From Ahaetulla prasina (taxonomy: Eukaryota; Chordata; Lepidosauria; Squamata; Colubridae): 64,000 bases of DNA. Shown here one piece after another: positions 9,935 through 20,469 of the stretch. Under the pieces are notes generated by a model that saw only the letters and a program-made list of their open reading frames with translations, made no database searches and was not told the DNA's origin. The stretch lies in contig NC_080541.1 in NCBI RefSeq assembly GCF_028640845.1, forward strand, positions 5,609,435-5,673,434, read 5' to 3'. Both the position numbers and the translations under genes were made by a program. The first letter of the stretch is position 1, and each line of letters starts with the position of its first letter.

Positions 9935-10413
9935 ATGATGGCTTCCGGTGATCTTTCGGGTGAAATTCAAGGTGTTAGTTACCACCTTTAAAGCGCTCCA
10001 TGGCATAGGACTGGGTTACTTATGGAACCGCCTGCTGCTACCGGCAATCTCCCATCGACCAGTGCGCTCCCATAGGGAGGTTCTCCTCAGGGTGCCGTCG
10101 GCCAGTCAATGTCGGCTGGCGGCGCCCAGGGGGAGGGCCTTCTCTGCGGGGGCACCAACCCTCTGGAACAAGTTACCACCAGGTATCCGTCAACTCCCTG
10201 ATCTTCGGACCTTTCGACGCGAGCTGAAAACATTTTTGTTTCACCGTGCAGGACTGTCCTAGTGGGGTTTTAATAAGGGGTTTTATTGGTTTTAAGTTCT
10301 TCAACCAACTCTAAATTTTCCTTTTAAACTGGTCCTAAAAATTGTACTAACTGTCTTTACTTTGGCTGTAAGCTGCCCTGAGTCCTTTGGGAGAAGGGCG
10401 GTATAGAAATTGA

Positions 10414-10460
<47 letters not shown>
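9935..10460 (+). mobile_element. L2-clade LINE 3' fragment
   Basis: Carries the last ~104 L2 codons, the 3' UTR, the hairpin (CTGCCCTGAGTCCTTTGGGA) and an (AATC)n tail at about 10416-10458. Confidence 0.88.
9948..10262 (+). pseudogene. L2 RT C-terminal remnant
   Basis: An open segment of 104 codons: [53 protein letters not shown], then FRRELKTFLF and a stop at the normal C-terminus. The apparent ATG is chance; the element is truncated upstream. Confidence 0.85.
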
Positions 10461-10462
<2 letters not shown>

Positions 10463-10534
10463 GTGGTTGAGATGATCACCATTCCAAATGGAACAGGGAA
10501 GATCTGCAAGCAAAGCAGTAAGAGATTATCTAAG

Positions 10535-10792
10535 CAGAGATGGTATTCAGGTGGTTCAGACTGTTCGCCCGAACCGGTAGTGGAAATCGCAGGTGGGCGG
10601 GCGGCCTGGCTCTATGCCATCCTATTTAGGCAAGTTTTTGAAGCTGGGCACATGTGCAGAAGTTGCCGTGCAAGCAAAGCGCATGCGTAGAAAGGCGAAA
10701 GGCAGGCTCGTGCATAAACCAGGTGGGCACGCACATGAAGCGAGCAAATGTGCGTGTGGTGAACCGGTAGTAACCTAATGCTACTACCACTG
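10535..10792. mobile_element. hAT-e non-autonomous DNA transposon
   Basis: Left end CAGAGATGGTATTCAGG, right end TAATGCTACTACCACTG. Flanking TATCTAAG (10527-10534) and TAGCTAAG (10793-10800) match at 7 of 8. GAACCGGTAGT motifs occur near both ends and GCATGCG-rich sequence in the middle. Confidence 0.85.
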
Positions 10793-10800
10793 TAGCTAAG

Positions 10801-11615
10801 GCAAGCTGTGGACTGCTTTGCCTTATGCTCAAGAAAGCAGAACAGAAATTCGGAAGTTCTTGTAATGACTAATTAATAGCTCTGAGATCTCAGGGTGGTC
10901 TCCTGTCCAAGCTCTTACCTGGTCCTGAACCTGATTAGCTTCTAACACCAGACTAGACCAGGCACGGCTGCTACCTGCTGAGGTTTACTCTGCTTTTGTT
11001 CTTGGCAACTGTGGTCCATTTTAGGCCCAAAATATACGGTGCTAATGATTTTAGGACAGCTTTGGCTCAGTGGAATTATTTCCTCCTCATAGGAAAGAGG
11101 GAAATGATGCAATTCAGCGAGGCTGAGCTGTGCAATTTCATTCATTCTCTCTAAGATTAAAGTCGGCACCATTGTGGGAAGTTTAGTTGGCCATGTAATA
11201 ATAATTGGGACCAGGGGTTCAAACCTAGGAGGCATCTACCTGCCGTCTCATTCTTGTTCTCTTGAAGTTTCCTCTACCTTTCTCCCCTGCTCTTGCCTTT
11301 GTGTTTGCTCTTTCTGTTGCTTTCATCTTTAATCAAAAGTGCACCGGCAACAGACAGACCTTTGTAACTAAGGAGCTTTGCTCTCAAAGTGCTACTGGTT
11401 GGGCTTTGATTTCAGAGGAGGGGAGATCACAGAGCAGCTTGTATCAGTTTCCAACACGAAGTACTTTTTTTTTTTTTTTAGAGTTCTATTGAAATGAAAC
11501 ACTAGCTCGGGTCAATATATCGCCCTTGAGAACGAGTTTTCAGAAAGGTCACTGCTGAAATTTGCTGAGGGAAGGAACTTTTGGGGCGGGGAGCATCTGT
11601 TCATCAAATGATTTT
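10801..11615. other. Unassigned
   Basis: About 815 bases without a recognised repeat except a T-run at 11466-11479. Short frames of 76-97 aa show no domain. A candidate for single-copy DNA. Confidence 0.4.
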
Positions 11616-11872
11616 TTTTTAAATTTGCATTTATATCCCGCCCTTCTCCGAAGACTCAGGGCGGCTTACACTATGTCAAGCAATAGTCTTCATTCTATTT
11701 GTATATTTATATACAAAGTCAACTTATTGCCCCCAACAATCTGGGTCCTCATTTTACCTACCTTATAAAGGATGGAAGGCTGAGTCAACCTTGGCCTGGT
11801 GGGACTCGAACCTGCAGTAATTGTAATTGCAGGCAGCTGTGTGTTAATAACAGACTGCATTAGCCTGTTGAC
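11616..11872 (-). mobile_element. tRNA-derived SINE with L2-like tail
   Basis: On minus: a tRNA-like head with a perfect B box (GGTTCGAGTCC), a body (CAAGGTTGACTCAGCCTTCC, ATGAGGACCCAGATTGTTGG) and a 3' end CCGCCCTGAGTCTTCGGAGA...GGGCGGGATATAAATG that matches the L2 LINE hairpin. This implies mobilisation by L2 machinery. Other copies are at 17390, 31784 and 48768. Confidence 0.85.
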
Positions 11873-12002
11873 AAGACAAGAGGCAGTCGATTGCAGTCGA
11901 CAATACATTGGTGATGTGTAATTCATTCCCAACGCATGAGAGACTTCACTGTTGTTTCCAGTGAGAAATTGTGAGCATTCGAGACCAAGCACAGTCCAAA
12001 AA

Positions 12003-12419
12003 CACTAGATGGTGAACCTATGGCATGTGTGCCACAGGGGGCATGCATAGCCATATCGGTGGGCACGTGAGCTCAGCTCCAGTGTGCATGCGTGTGCCAG
12101 CCCCCTCATTTTCGGGTCTTCTGGGCCCACCGGAAGTTCGCAAATGGGCTGTTTTTGGCCTCCAGAGGGCCTCCGGGGGGTGGGGAAGGCCGTTTTTACC
12201 CTCCCCAGGCTCCTAGAAAGGCTCTGGGGGCTAGGGAAAGCAAAAAACAAGCCTACTGTGCCACCGTGTGCCAGGATCAGGGGGAGTATGTGGGGGGGGG
12301 GTCATGCGTGTATGTGGAGGGTGGGGCACATAAAATTATGGGTATGGGCATGCGTGCGTGCGATTTCCCCCCCCCCCGCCGCTCCTGGCACACAATGGCA
12401 AAAAAGTTAGCCATCACTG
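12003..12419. mobile_element. hAT-c non-autonomous DNA transposon
   Basis: The right end AGTTAGCCATCACTG is clear. The left end is eroded (GATGGTGAACCTATGGCATG), so the start is approximate; CACTAGAT and CACTAAAG may be the aged duplication. Contains G- and C-runs near 12293 and 12369. Confidence 0.65.
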
Positions 12420-12544
12420 CACTAAAGAATTCCTGGAACCTTGGCAATTCAGATAAATCAGCCATCAACAGGCACACCGAGATCAACGATATCTACATAT
12501 CTTTCAACAGAGACAATACAAAAAAATCTCCCATTTTATGAACC

Positions 12545-12780
12545 TGTAATCTCTTAATTCAGGTTAGAGTCGGGGACACGTGATCCCCTCTTGCGACCAT
12601 CCGACAAGCCAAGTCGATGGGGAAGCCAGATTTGCTTAATAACCATGTGACAAACAGCGATTCCTTTAACAACGGTGCCACACAAGGTCGTAAAAGGGGG
12701 CAACGTTCACTTAAGAAATGTTTCGCTTCGCAGCGGAAATCTGGGGCTCGACTGTGGCTGTACGTTGAGGACTATCGGTA
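12545..12780. mobile_element. Degraded DNA-transposon-like repeat (family T)
   Basis: Contains words shared with 13052-13310 and 28594-28945: GGGGAAGCCAGATTTGCTTA, ACGTGATCCCCTCTTG, ACAACGGTGCC and, at the end, TTGAGGACTATCGGTAC. This is a familiar squamate interspersed repeat whose full copies read from TAGTCCTCGACTTA to its complement. Superfamily not decided here. Confidence 0.55.
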
Positions 12781-12912
12781 CAAAGTTGTTTAATAAATAA
12801 GGAATACCCAATTTCACAGAGAAAAATAGGATATCGGTGTGATGCAATGGGATGCAATAAATCCAGAGGATTAAATTCATGGCTTTTCATGCAGTTCGTA
12901 GGAGATCTAGAT

Positions 12913-13047
12913 GAGGGGTCTCCAACCTTAGCAATTTTAAGACTTGTGGACTTCAACTCCCAGAGTTCCTCAGCCAGCAAAGCTGGCTGAGGAACTCTGG
13001 GAGTTGAAGTCCACAAGTCTTAAAGTTGCCAAGGTTGGAGACCCCTC
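12913..13047. mobile_element. hAT-b palindromic MITE
   Basis: A 135-bp near-perfect palindrome, GAGGGGTCTCCAACCTT to its complement, flanked by an exact 8-bp duplication ATCTAGAT (12905-12912, 13048-13055) that is itself palindromic. Both terminal bases are changed (C to G at the left, G to C at the right) compared with the other copies. Confidence 0.92.
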
Positions 13048-13055
13048 ATCTAGAT

Positions 13056-13310
13056 AGTCCTTGATTTACAGCCATTTGTTTAGGGACCATTCAAAGTTTA
13101 AAACGGCACTGGAAAAAGTGATTTATGACCTTTTTTCACACTCATGGCGGTTGAGCATCCTCATGGTGATGTGATCAGAAATTGGATACTTGGCATCTGG
13201 ATCATATTTATGACAGCTGCTGTATCTTGGGGGGAGGGGGAATTACCTCTCTGTGACTTTTGACTAGCAAAGTCAATGGGGAAGCCAGATGGACTGAACT
13301 ATCATGTTCT
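13056..13310. mobile_element. Degraded DNA-transposon-like repeat (family T)
   Basis: Begins AGTCCTTGATTTACAGCC directly after the MITE, then GGGACCATTCAAAGTT, ATTTATGACAGCTGC, GTCAATGGGGAAGCCAGAT. Same family as 12545 and 28594. Confidence 0.6.
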
Positions 13311-13332
13311 TAACTGAACAACTGCAGTGCTT

Positions 13333-13535
13333 CAATCAATCAATCAATCAGAATAGAGCTGGAAGAGACCTTGGAGGTCTTCTAGTCCAAGCAGGAGACC
13401 CTATAATATTTCAGACAAATGGTTGTCTAGTTTCTTCATTAAAACCTCCAGTGATGGAGCACTTACAACTTCTGGTGGCAAGCTGTTCCACTGGTTAATT
13501 GTCCTCACCGTTATGAAATTTCTCCTCAATTCCAG
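13333..13535 (-). mobile_element. CR1 LINE 3' end with (AATC)n tail
   Basis: An (AATC)n run at 13333-13352 precedes the minus-strand CR1 3' end: GAGCTGGAAGAGACCTTGG, GGTCTTCTAGTCCAAGC, then AAACCTCCAGTGATGGAGC to about 13535. Confidence 0.85.
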
Positions 13536-13739
13536 ATTTTTTTTAATTTTTCCCTCCTTTTTTTTTTTGAAAAAAGTTATTTATTTATTTTTCTTATACA
13601 TATATTATAGATGTATATTTTCTTATTCATAAATAATTATACATATTCTCTCTAAAAAAAGCACAAAAATAAAGCATTTTAATTACATTTGGAGTTGCTC
13701 TTCTACCCTTTAATTACATTTGGAGTTGCTCTTCTTCTC
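13536..13739. other. AT-rich spacer
   Basis: T-rich and A-rich low-complexity DNA. TAATTACATTTGGAGTTGCT occurs twice (about 13680 and 13711), a 31-bp direct repeat just upstream of the L2 copy. Confidence 0.5.
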
Positions 13740-13745
13740 CTTAGT

Positions 13746-14771
13746 CTAGACTTTCTGACCGCTACCCACCACTGCAGGGAGACAGAACCAATGCGTTGGT
13801 TCCGTCCCAGGCGCCTGATGGACCCGGAGAGGTTCCTGATGGAGCTTGGGCCGTTTCCCGAGCACCTGGCCCACGACTCGACTGAAGAACTAGTTGCGGC
13901 CTGGGAACAGGCCACGGCTGGAGCTTTGGACCGTGTCGTGCCTTTGCGGCCTCTGACCCGGCGTCGGTGTCAACCAGCTCCTTGGTTTTCCGAGGAGCTG
14001 AGGGAGATGAAGCGCCGGAGAAGACGCCTAGAGAGTGTCTGGAGATCCAGCCGTTCTGAGGCTGACCGGACACTAATTAGGTCCTATAGTAGGACCTACC
14101 TAGTGGCAATGAGGGTTGCGAAGCGTTCCTACGTTTCCTCCCTCATTGCGTCGGCAGATAACCGCCCGGCCGCCCTGTTTCGGGTGACCCACTCGCTCCT
14201 TCAACAGGAGGGGCGGGAGGACCCCCTACAAGGGCGTGCCGAGGAGTTTAACGGTTATCTATATGACAAAATCGTTCAGCTTTGGGACGGATTGGATCAA
14301 AATTGGGTAGATCAAGGCGAGGGTTCCGAGACCCGTCTTGTTGAGGTAGTTTGGGATGACTTTGATCCTGTGACTCCCGAGGACATGGACAGGTTGCTGG
14401 GTAGGCTGAACGCCACCACATGTTTACTGGATCCGTGCCCCTCCTGGTTAGTACTGGCTACTCAGGAGGTGACACGAGGCTGGCTCCAGGGGATTACAAA
14501 TGCTTCTTTGCGGGAGGGGGTCTTTCCTGTGGCCTTGAAAGAGGCGGTGGTGAGACCCCTCCTCAAGAAGCCTTCCCTGGACCCAGCTGTTTTAGGGAAC
14601 TACCGGCCAGTCTCCAATCTTCGCTTTACGGCGAAGGTTGTAGAGAGTGTGGTGGCATGTCAGCTACCCCAGTACCTGGATGAAGCTGTCTATCTAGACC
14701 TGTTCCAGTCCGGCTTCCGGCCCGGATACAGTACGGAGACAGCTTTGGTCTCACTGGTGGATGATCTCTGA
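13746..14771 (+). pseudogene. L2 reverse transcriptase, N-terminal part
   Basis: About 340 readable codons. In order: a linker with WFSEELREMKRRRRRLESVW, the RT fingers VVRPLLKKPSLDPAVLGNYR, PVSNLRFTAKVVESVV, and FQSGFRPGYSTETALVSLV. The frame stops at 14771 just before motif A; DLSAAFDTIDH is readable in another frame at about 14812-14845. The upstream ATG of the longest frame lies in the AT-rich spacer and is not a real start. Confidence 0.85.
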
Positions 14772-14819
14772 GGCCAGGGATAGGGGTTACCTCTGCCCTG
14801 GTCCTATTAGACCTCTCAG

Positions 14820-15913
14820 CGGCTTTTGATACCATCGACCATGGTATCCTGCTGCGCCGGTTGGAGGGTTGGGAGTGGAGGCACCGCTTATCGGTGGTTC
14901 TCCTCCTACCTCTCTGACCGGACGCAGACGGTGTTGACAGGGGGCAGAGATCGACCCAAGGTGCCTCATGTGTGGGTGCCGCAGGGTCGATTCTCTCACC
15001 CTCCTGTTCAACATCTATATGAAGCCGCTGGGTGAGACCATCAGTGGCTTTGGGGTGAGATACCAACTGTACGCTGATGATACTCAGCTGTACTTTTCCA
15101 CCCCGGGCCACCCCAGTGAAGCTGTTGAAGTGCTGTCCCGGTGTTTGGAAGCCGTACGGGTCTGGATGGGGAGGAACAGGCTCAAACTTAATCCTCCAAG
15201 ACGGAGTGGCTGTGGATGCGGCACCTCGGTACAGTCAGCTGCAGATGCGGCTGTCTGTCGGGGTGAGTCATTGGCCCTGATGGAGAAGGTGCAACTTGGG
15301 CGTGCTCCTGGATGGTCGGTTGTCCTTTGAAGATCATTTGGCGACCATCTCCAGGAGAGCTTTTATCAGGTTCGCCTGATCCGCCAGTTCGTCCTTCCTG
15401 GACCGGGATGCCTTATGCACAGTCACTCATGCTCTCGTTACCTCTCGCCTGGACTACTGCAATGCTCTCTACATGGGGCTCCCCTTGAAGAGCACCCGGA
15501 GACTTCAGCTAGTTCAGAACGCGGCTGCGTGGGTTATTGAGGGAGCGGTTCGGAGCTCCCACATAACACCTATCCTGCGCAGACTGCACTGGCTACCTGT
15601 TGTTTTCTGGGTGCGCTTCAAGGTATTGGTTACCACCTTTAAAGCGCTCCATGGCTTAGGACCGGGCTATCTACGGGACCGTCTACTGCCGGCCTCTATC
15701 TCCCATCGTCCGGTGCGCTCCCACAGAGAGGGACTCCTCAGGGTGCCATCAGCCAAACAGTGTCGACTGGCGGCCCCCAGGGGGAGGGCCTTCTCTGTGG
15801 GGGCTCCGACCCTGTGGAACGAACTTCCCCTCGGACTTCGAAAATTACCTGACCTTAGGACCTTTCGCCGCGAACTTAAAACTTATTTATTTCGTATGGC
15901 TGGACTAGCTTGA
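14820..15913 (+). pseudogene. L2 reverse transcriptase, C-terminal part, frameshifted
   Basis: RT motif A is followed by [15 protein letters not shown] at about 15071 and then the thumb and C-terminal domain to [10 protein letters not shown] at about 15890. At least three frame changes (near 14770, 14990 and 15200-15300) break it. Many breaks sit at short homopolymers compared with sister copies (e.g. a lost G in GCAGGGTCGATTC). Confidence 0.85.
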
Positions 15914-16182
15914 TTTTTACCTTTGAATTTTAATTGAATTTGATGGGTTTTTAAAGTTTTGTAATTTTATAGGGGAGTGTGTTATTTTAACATTTGGGCA
16001 AATTTAAATTAGTTTTTTAAGGGATGTTTTTAACTATTGTGTGTATCTGTATTTTATCTGCCTGTTCACCGCCCTGAGTCCTTCGGGAGAAGGGCGGTAT
16101 ACAAATTAAAATATTCATTCATTCATATTCATTCATATTCATTCATTCATTCATTCATTCATTCATTCATTCATTCATTCCT

Positions 16183-16430
16183 TTCTTTCCCTCCGTTTTA
16201 CAACAAACCTTCTTCTCCTTCCCTCCCTCCTCCTTCTCCTTTCCTACCTTCTTCCTCCTCCTCGCCTTTCTCATACCTACTTCCCTTTCTTCTCCCCCAC
16301 TCGTCTTCTCTTTCCCTCCTTTCTCACCTTCTCTCCTACTCTTAACCCCTGACTTATCCTCCTCTCTTTCCTTCCCTCCATCCCTCTCTCTCCTTCACCT
16401 CCTCTATTTTCTTTGTTGTATGATATTTCC
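16183..16430. repeat. Polypyrimidine tract
   Basis: CT-rich on plus for about 245 bases. The frames across it are compositional. Confidence 0.85.
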
Positions 16431-16499
16431 CCTTTTTGGTATCCGAGCAACTCCAGTCTTCTAATAATATATACTTTCTTTTCGATTTCTTTTCAATTT

Positions 16500-17325
16500 T
16501 ACCCAATCTGTTTCTCTCCTTGATTAGTTTCCACCCATTGCTTCTTGTCCTGCCTTCAGATGCTTTGGGCAATAGCTTGAGTTTGTTGTGCCTCGCCCGC
16601 CCCCCTCTCCGCAGCCGGGCCCCTCCCATCTCCTGTTATCTAAGCCAGAGACTGATAGTGAAGAAGAATGGCCTGGCATGCCTCCAACCCCCAGCCCTGG
16701 CACCATACCCGGACAGACTGAGCAAGAAGCCAGCCACGAGCTAGAATTACTGGCAGCTGAGAAGGAGGACAAAACGTGGACAGATCCCCGCTTCTGGAGA
16801 ATGGAGAGGCGATGTCAGCAAAAGGAAGGGAGGGGCAGGCCTGGATAAGTGCCGAGTCATGGAGCCACACCCCATGGCCTATATAAAGGATCTGCTTTTT
16901 GGCATTCCTTGAGTCAGGCAAAGTCTCATCTGGTTGCTGAAGTCACACCTTGGATTCCTGCCTGCCCTGAGAACTCTGACAGGAATTTGGCAAAGCTGCA
17001 GAGGCTTCGTAGCCACGCTTGATACAGACTTCCCAGACCCGGCCATCAGAGGAGGAGTGGGACACAACAGAGTTCCTCTTCTTTGTGGCAGCGCCTCAAA
17101 TATTGGAACATTGCTAAGATGTCACCCCGATTCTTCTTTTCTCTACAATAGCCAAACCCAAATCCTGCAGCCATTCTTAATATGCTTTAGACTGCAGGCC
17201 TTGAATCATCCTAGTTGCTCTTCTTAGCACTTTTTCCAAAGTTTCGACATCTTTTTTGTAACATGGTGACCAAAACTGGAAGCTTTGGATCCCAGGTGTA
17301 GCCTTACTAAGGCTTAACAATGTGT
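16500..17325 (-). mobile_element. CR1 LINE 3' region split by LTR-1
   Basis: Minus-strand CR1: TTGATTAGTTTCCACCCATT, GCTTTGGGCAATAGCTTGAG, then after the LTR CTTCTTTGTGGCAGCGCCTC and ATCTTTTTTGTAACATGGTG. It ends near the tRNA SINE. Confidence 0.85.
16584..17069 (+). mobile_element. LTR-1 solo LTR
   Basis: TGTTGTGCCTCGCCCGC to GGGACACAACA, 486 bp, exact 5-bp duplication GAGTT (16579-16583, 17070-17074). TATA box at 16880-16887. Confidence 0.92.
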
Positions 17326-17389
17326 TGATTCACTCAAGAACCGTGAAAAAGAAAGAGAGTAAAATGGGGCAAAACTCATGTAACAACTC

Positions 17390-17651
17390 TGGTGGCTCAA
17401 CAGACTAATGCAGTCTGTTATTAACAGCAGCTGCCTGCAATTACTGCAGGTTCGAGTCCCACCAGGCCCAAGGTTGACTCAGCCTTCCATCCTTTATAAG
17501 GTAGGTAAAATGAGGACCTAGATTGTTGGGGGCAATAAGTTGACTCTGTATATAATATACAAATGGATGAAGACTATTGCTTAACATAGTGTAAGTCGCC
17601 CTGAGTCTTCGGAGAAGGGCGGGATATAAATGCAAATAATAAAAAAAAAAC
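17390..17651 (+). mobile_element. tRNA-derived SINE with L2-like tail
   Basis: The best-preserved copy. tRNA-like head from about 17390 (GGTGGCTCAACAGACTAATG), B box GGTTCGAGTCCC at about 17450, middle GAGGACCTAGATTGTTGGGG, 3' end CGCCCTGAGTCTTCGGAGA...GGGCGGGATATAAATG and an A-rich tail. The A box is weak, so present activity is doubtful. Confidence 0.88.
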
Positions 17652-17791
17652 CTGCCTCACATAGGAGCAGTTGTTAGCCATGGCCATAAGTCGAAGACTA
17701 CCTGTCTCACATTGTCTGAGCCTTTGATTTTTTAGCATCCATGAATTGAGGAGGTCTTGAGGGTTTCACTGAGGCCTAAAAGGTGAGAGAA
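17652..17791. other. Unassigned with family T trace
   Basis: CATAAGTCGAAGACTACCTG near 17682 resembles the end of the family T repeat. The rest is not recognised. Confidence 0.4.
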
Positions 17792-18090
17792 AGAATAGAA
17801 TAGAATAGAATAGAATAGAATAAAATAGACTAGACTAGACTAGAATAGAATAGAATAGAATAGACTAGAATAGAATAGAATAGAATAGAATAGAATAGAA
17901 TAGAATAGAATAGAATAAAATAGAATAAAATAGAATAGAATAGACTAGACTAGACTAGACTAGACTAGACTAGACTAGACTAACTAGACTAGACTAGACT
18001 AGACTAGACTAGAATAGAATAGAATAGAATAGACTAGACTAGACTAGAATACAATAGAATACAATAGAATACAATAGAATAGAATAGAAT
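17792..18090. repeat. (AATAG)n/(ACTAG)n pentamer block
   Basis: About 300 bp of pentamers, with AATAG interleaved with runs of ACTAG and, near the end, ACAAT variants. It abuts the 3' end of a minus-strand Rex1-like LINE, whose tail it extends. Confidence 0.95.
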
Positions 18091-18640
18091 TTTTATTGGC
18101 CAAGTGTGATTGGACACAAGGAATTTGTCTTGTTGCATATGCTCTCAGTTTACATAAAAGAAAAGATACGTTCATCAAGAATCATAAGGTACAACACTTA
18201 ATGATAGTCATAGGATACAAATAAGCAATCAGGAAACAATATCAATATAAATTGTAAATATACAAGCAACAAAGTTACAGTCATACAGTCATAAGTGGGA
18301 GGAGATGGGTGATGGGAACGATGAGAAGATTAATAGTAGTGCAGATTTAGTTGATATTTAGATGATAGTCATAGGATACAAATAAGCAATCAGGAAACAA
18401 TATCAATATAAATTGTAAATATACAAGCAACAAAGTTACAGTCATACAGTCATAAGTGGGAGGAGATGGGTGATGGGAACGATGAGAAGATTAATAGTAG
18501 TGCAGATTTAGTAAATAGTTTGACAGTGTTGAGGGAATTATTTGTTTAGCAGGGTGATGGTGTTTGGGGAAAAAACTGTTCTTGTGTTTAGTTGTTCTGG
18601 TGTGCAGTGCTCTATAGCGTCATTTTGAAAGAAGAGAAAG
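18085..18640 (-). mobile_element. Rex1-like LINE 3' end with internal duplication
   Basis: Minus strand: TTTTTATTGGCCAAGTGTG, ACAAGGAATTTGTCTTG, the 3' UTR and the last RT codons. A direct duplication of about 160 bp occupies 18203-18522: GATAGTCATAGGATACAAAT starts both units, at 18203 and 18363. One copy is the norm in sister elements. Confidence 0.85.
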
Positions 18641-19164
18641 CAAATTATTTTTTAATTTTATTTTATTTCATGGTTTTTATTTCAAGCAGATGAGGTACGG
18701 AGGGTTAAACCAAAGACTAAACTCAATTCATTTATGTATTTTTATTTTTAAAGAAACAGAGAGATATTGGGCTGTGTGGTTTTTTTTTTTAAAAAAGGAT
18801 CAGCATCAGTCTTCAAATTCTACTCAGCCTTAAAACGGTACTCCGAACTCTCGGCCAAGAATAAGATTTTACCTGTGACCTGTAATTTGAGTCAAGACTT
18901 TCTCAGCCTCATTTTTCAGAACTGTCAATAACACTCAGCACTTTTCAGAGGTGGGGGGGGGGACAAATAACTGGCAGAGATGAGGACAAATCTATTGTGG
19001 GAACTCAATTTTCAGACCTGGAATTTCCGAAGCGTGTGAGGGCAACCATTCTTGGACGTTGTAATAACAGGAGTCACATCAGCCTGATGTTTTAAATGCA
19101 TCTCGAAACACCAAACAGCCTTCCTGGCTTGAGTTTTTATTCCTATAGCAAATCATTTCCTTTC
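18641..19164. other. Unassigned
   Basis: About 520 bases with T-runs and a G-run near 18953 but no recognised family or coding signal. Confidence 0.4.
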
Positions 19165-19408
19165 CTTTAACCAAACAACAGAATAACTGAGCTGGAAGGG
19201 TCCTTCGAGGTCTTCTAGTTCAATCCCCTGCTCAAGCAGGAAAGCCTGTACCATTTCAGACCAATGGTTGTCCAATCTCTTCTTAAAAACCTCCAGTGTT
19301 GGAGAATTCACAACTTCTGGAGGAAAGTTGTTCCACTGGTTAATTGTTCTCACTGTCAGGAAATTTCTGCTTAGTTCTAAGTTGCTTCTCTCCTTGAGGA
19401 GTTTCCAT

Positions 19409-19550
19409 CAGTAGTGGTATTCACTTACCTTCGTTAAGGGTTTGCAAATTTGAGCGTGCATGATGACATCCGGGCATGTGGGAGGAGCCTCTCACAGCTG
19501 CCGCTACCAGTTCGCCTGAATCGGGTAGAACTGGTAGAATGCCACAACTG
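19409..19550. mobile_element. hAT-e-like MITE
   Basis: CAGTAGTGGTATTCACTTAC to GGTAGAATGCCACAACTG. Exact 8-bp duplication GTTTCCAT (19401-19408, 19551-19558). Confidence 0.92.
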
Positions 19551-19566
19551 GTTTCCATCCATTGCT

Positions 19567-19663
<97 letters not shown>
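19567..19663. repeat. (TTTC)n-(TC)n microsatellite
   Basis: TTTC runs to about 19636, followed by TC repeats. On minus this is the 3' tail of the L3-like LINE expanded to (GAAA)n. Confidence 0.93.
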
Positions 19664-19665
<2 letters not shown>

Positions 19666-20252
19666 CTTTTATTTGTCACAACAGTATATATAGGCATAAG
19701 CAGTGGTGGGATTCAGCCAGTTCGCACCACTTCGGGAGAACCGGTTGTTAACTTTTTGAGCAGTTTGGTGAACTGGTTGTTGGAAGAAATCATTAGGGCA
19801 GAGAACCGGTTGTTCAATTACTTGAATCCTACCACTGGGCTTAAGAATGAAATAACTATATGATATATAAGCATATATATAAGCATTATGTAATAACTAT
19901 ACGAATTGGATACAATTAAAGGGAACATTAGGACAGGAACGGTAGGCACGCTTGTGCTCTTATGCACACCCCTTACAGACCTCTTAGGAATGGGGTGAGG
20001 TCAATAGTAGATAGTCTTTGGTTAAAGATTTGGGGATTTTGGGAAGAGACCACAGAGTCTGGTAGTGCATTCCAGGCATTAACAACTCTGTTTCTGAAGT
20101 CATATTTTCTGCAATCAAAATTGGAGCGGTTCGCATTAAGCTTAAATCTATTGTGTGCTTGTGTATTGTTGCGATTGAAGCTGAAGTAGTCTTCAACAGG
20201 AAGGACATTGTAACAGATGATTCTATGAGTTAAACTCAGGTCATGTCGAAGG
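19664..20252 (-). mobile_element. L3-like CR1-group LINE 3' end
   Basis: Minus-strand tail TTTATTTGTCACAACAGTAT, then ACGGTAGGCACGCTTGTGC, CCCTTACAGACCTCTTAGG and the last ~70 codons (FLRGL/STIDLTP, DCRKYDF, FSFNRNNT, LSLTHRI). It carries a hAT-e-like MITE at 19701-19837. Confidence 0.85.
19701..19837. mobile_element. hAT-e-like MITE
   Basis: CAGTGGTGGGATTCAGCC to TTGAATCCTACCACTG. Flanking GGCATAAG (19693-19700) and GGCTTAAG (19838-19845) match at 7 of 8. Several AACCGGTTGTT words occur inside. Confidence 0.9.
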
Positions 20253-20469
20253 CCTTGTCCTGCCTTCTGGTGCTTTGGAGAATAGCTTGATTCCCTCTTC
20301 TTTGGGGCAGCCCCTGAGATATTGGAACACGACTATTGTGTCACCCCTAGTCTTTTTATTAGACATACTGTACATCCACATGCCCAATTCATATGTTTTA
20401 GCCTCCAGTCCAGGAAATTTCTCTTTAGTTCTAGATTGGATCACTCCTTGATTCGTTTCATTTCAATCT

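Larger units (their letters stand above)
13740..16182 (+). mobile_element. L2-clade LINE, 2.4 kb, 5'-truncated
   Basis: Starts at the end of the endonuclease domain (aligning with about 53385 of the long copy) and covers the RT, the C-terminus, the 3' UTR with hairpin (ACCGCCCTGAGTCCTTCGGG, about 16068) and an (ATTC)n tail at about 16103-16182. The coding region is broken by several frameshifts. Confidence 0.9.
19165..20460 (-). mobile_element. CR1 LINE 3' region, multiply interrupted
   Basis: CR1 pieces at 19165-19408, 19551-19566 and 20253-20460 form one minus-strand element. Guests are a hAT-e-like element (19409-19550) and an L3-like LINE with an expanded pyrimidine tail (19567-20252). 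The CR1 phrase TTTCCATCCATTGCTTC|TTGTCCTGCC is what the L3-like insertion splits. Confidence 0.85.

Noticed and set aside
17440..17475. Possible functional tRNA gene (B box GGTTCGAGTCCC).
   Set aside because: Part of a SINE with other copies in the window; no full cloverleaf and no intact A box.
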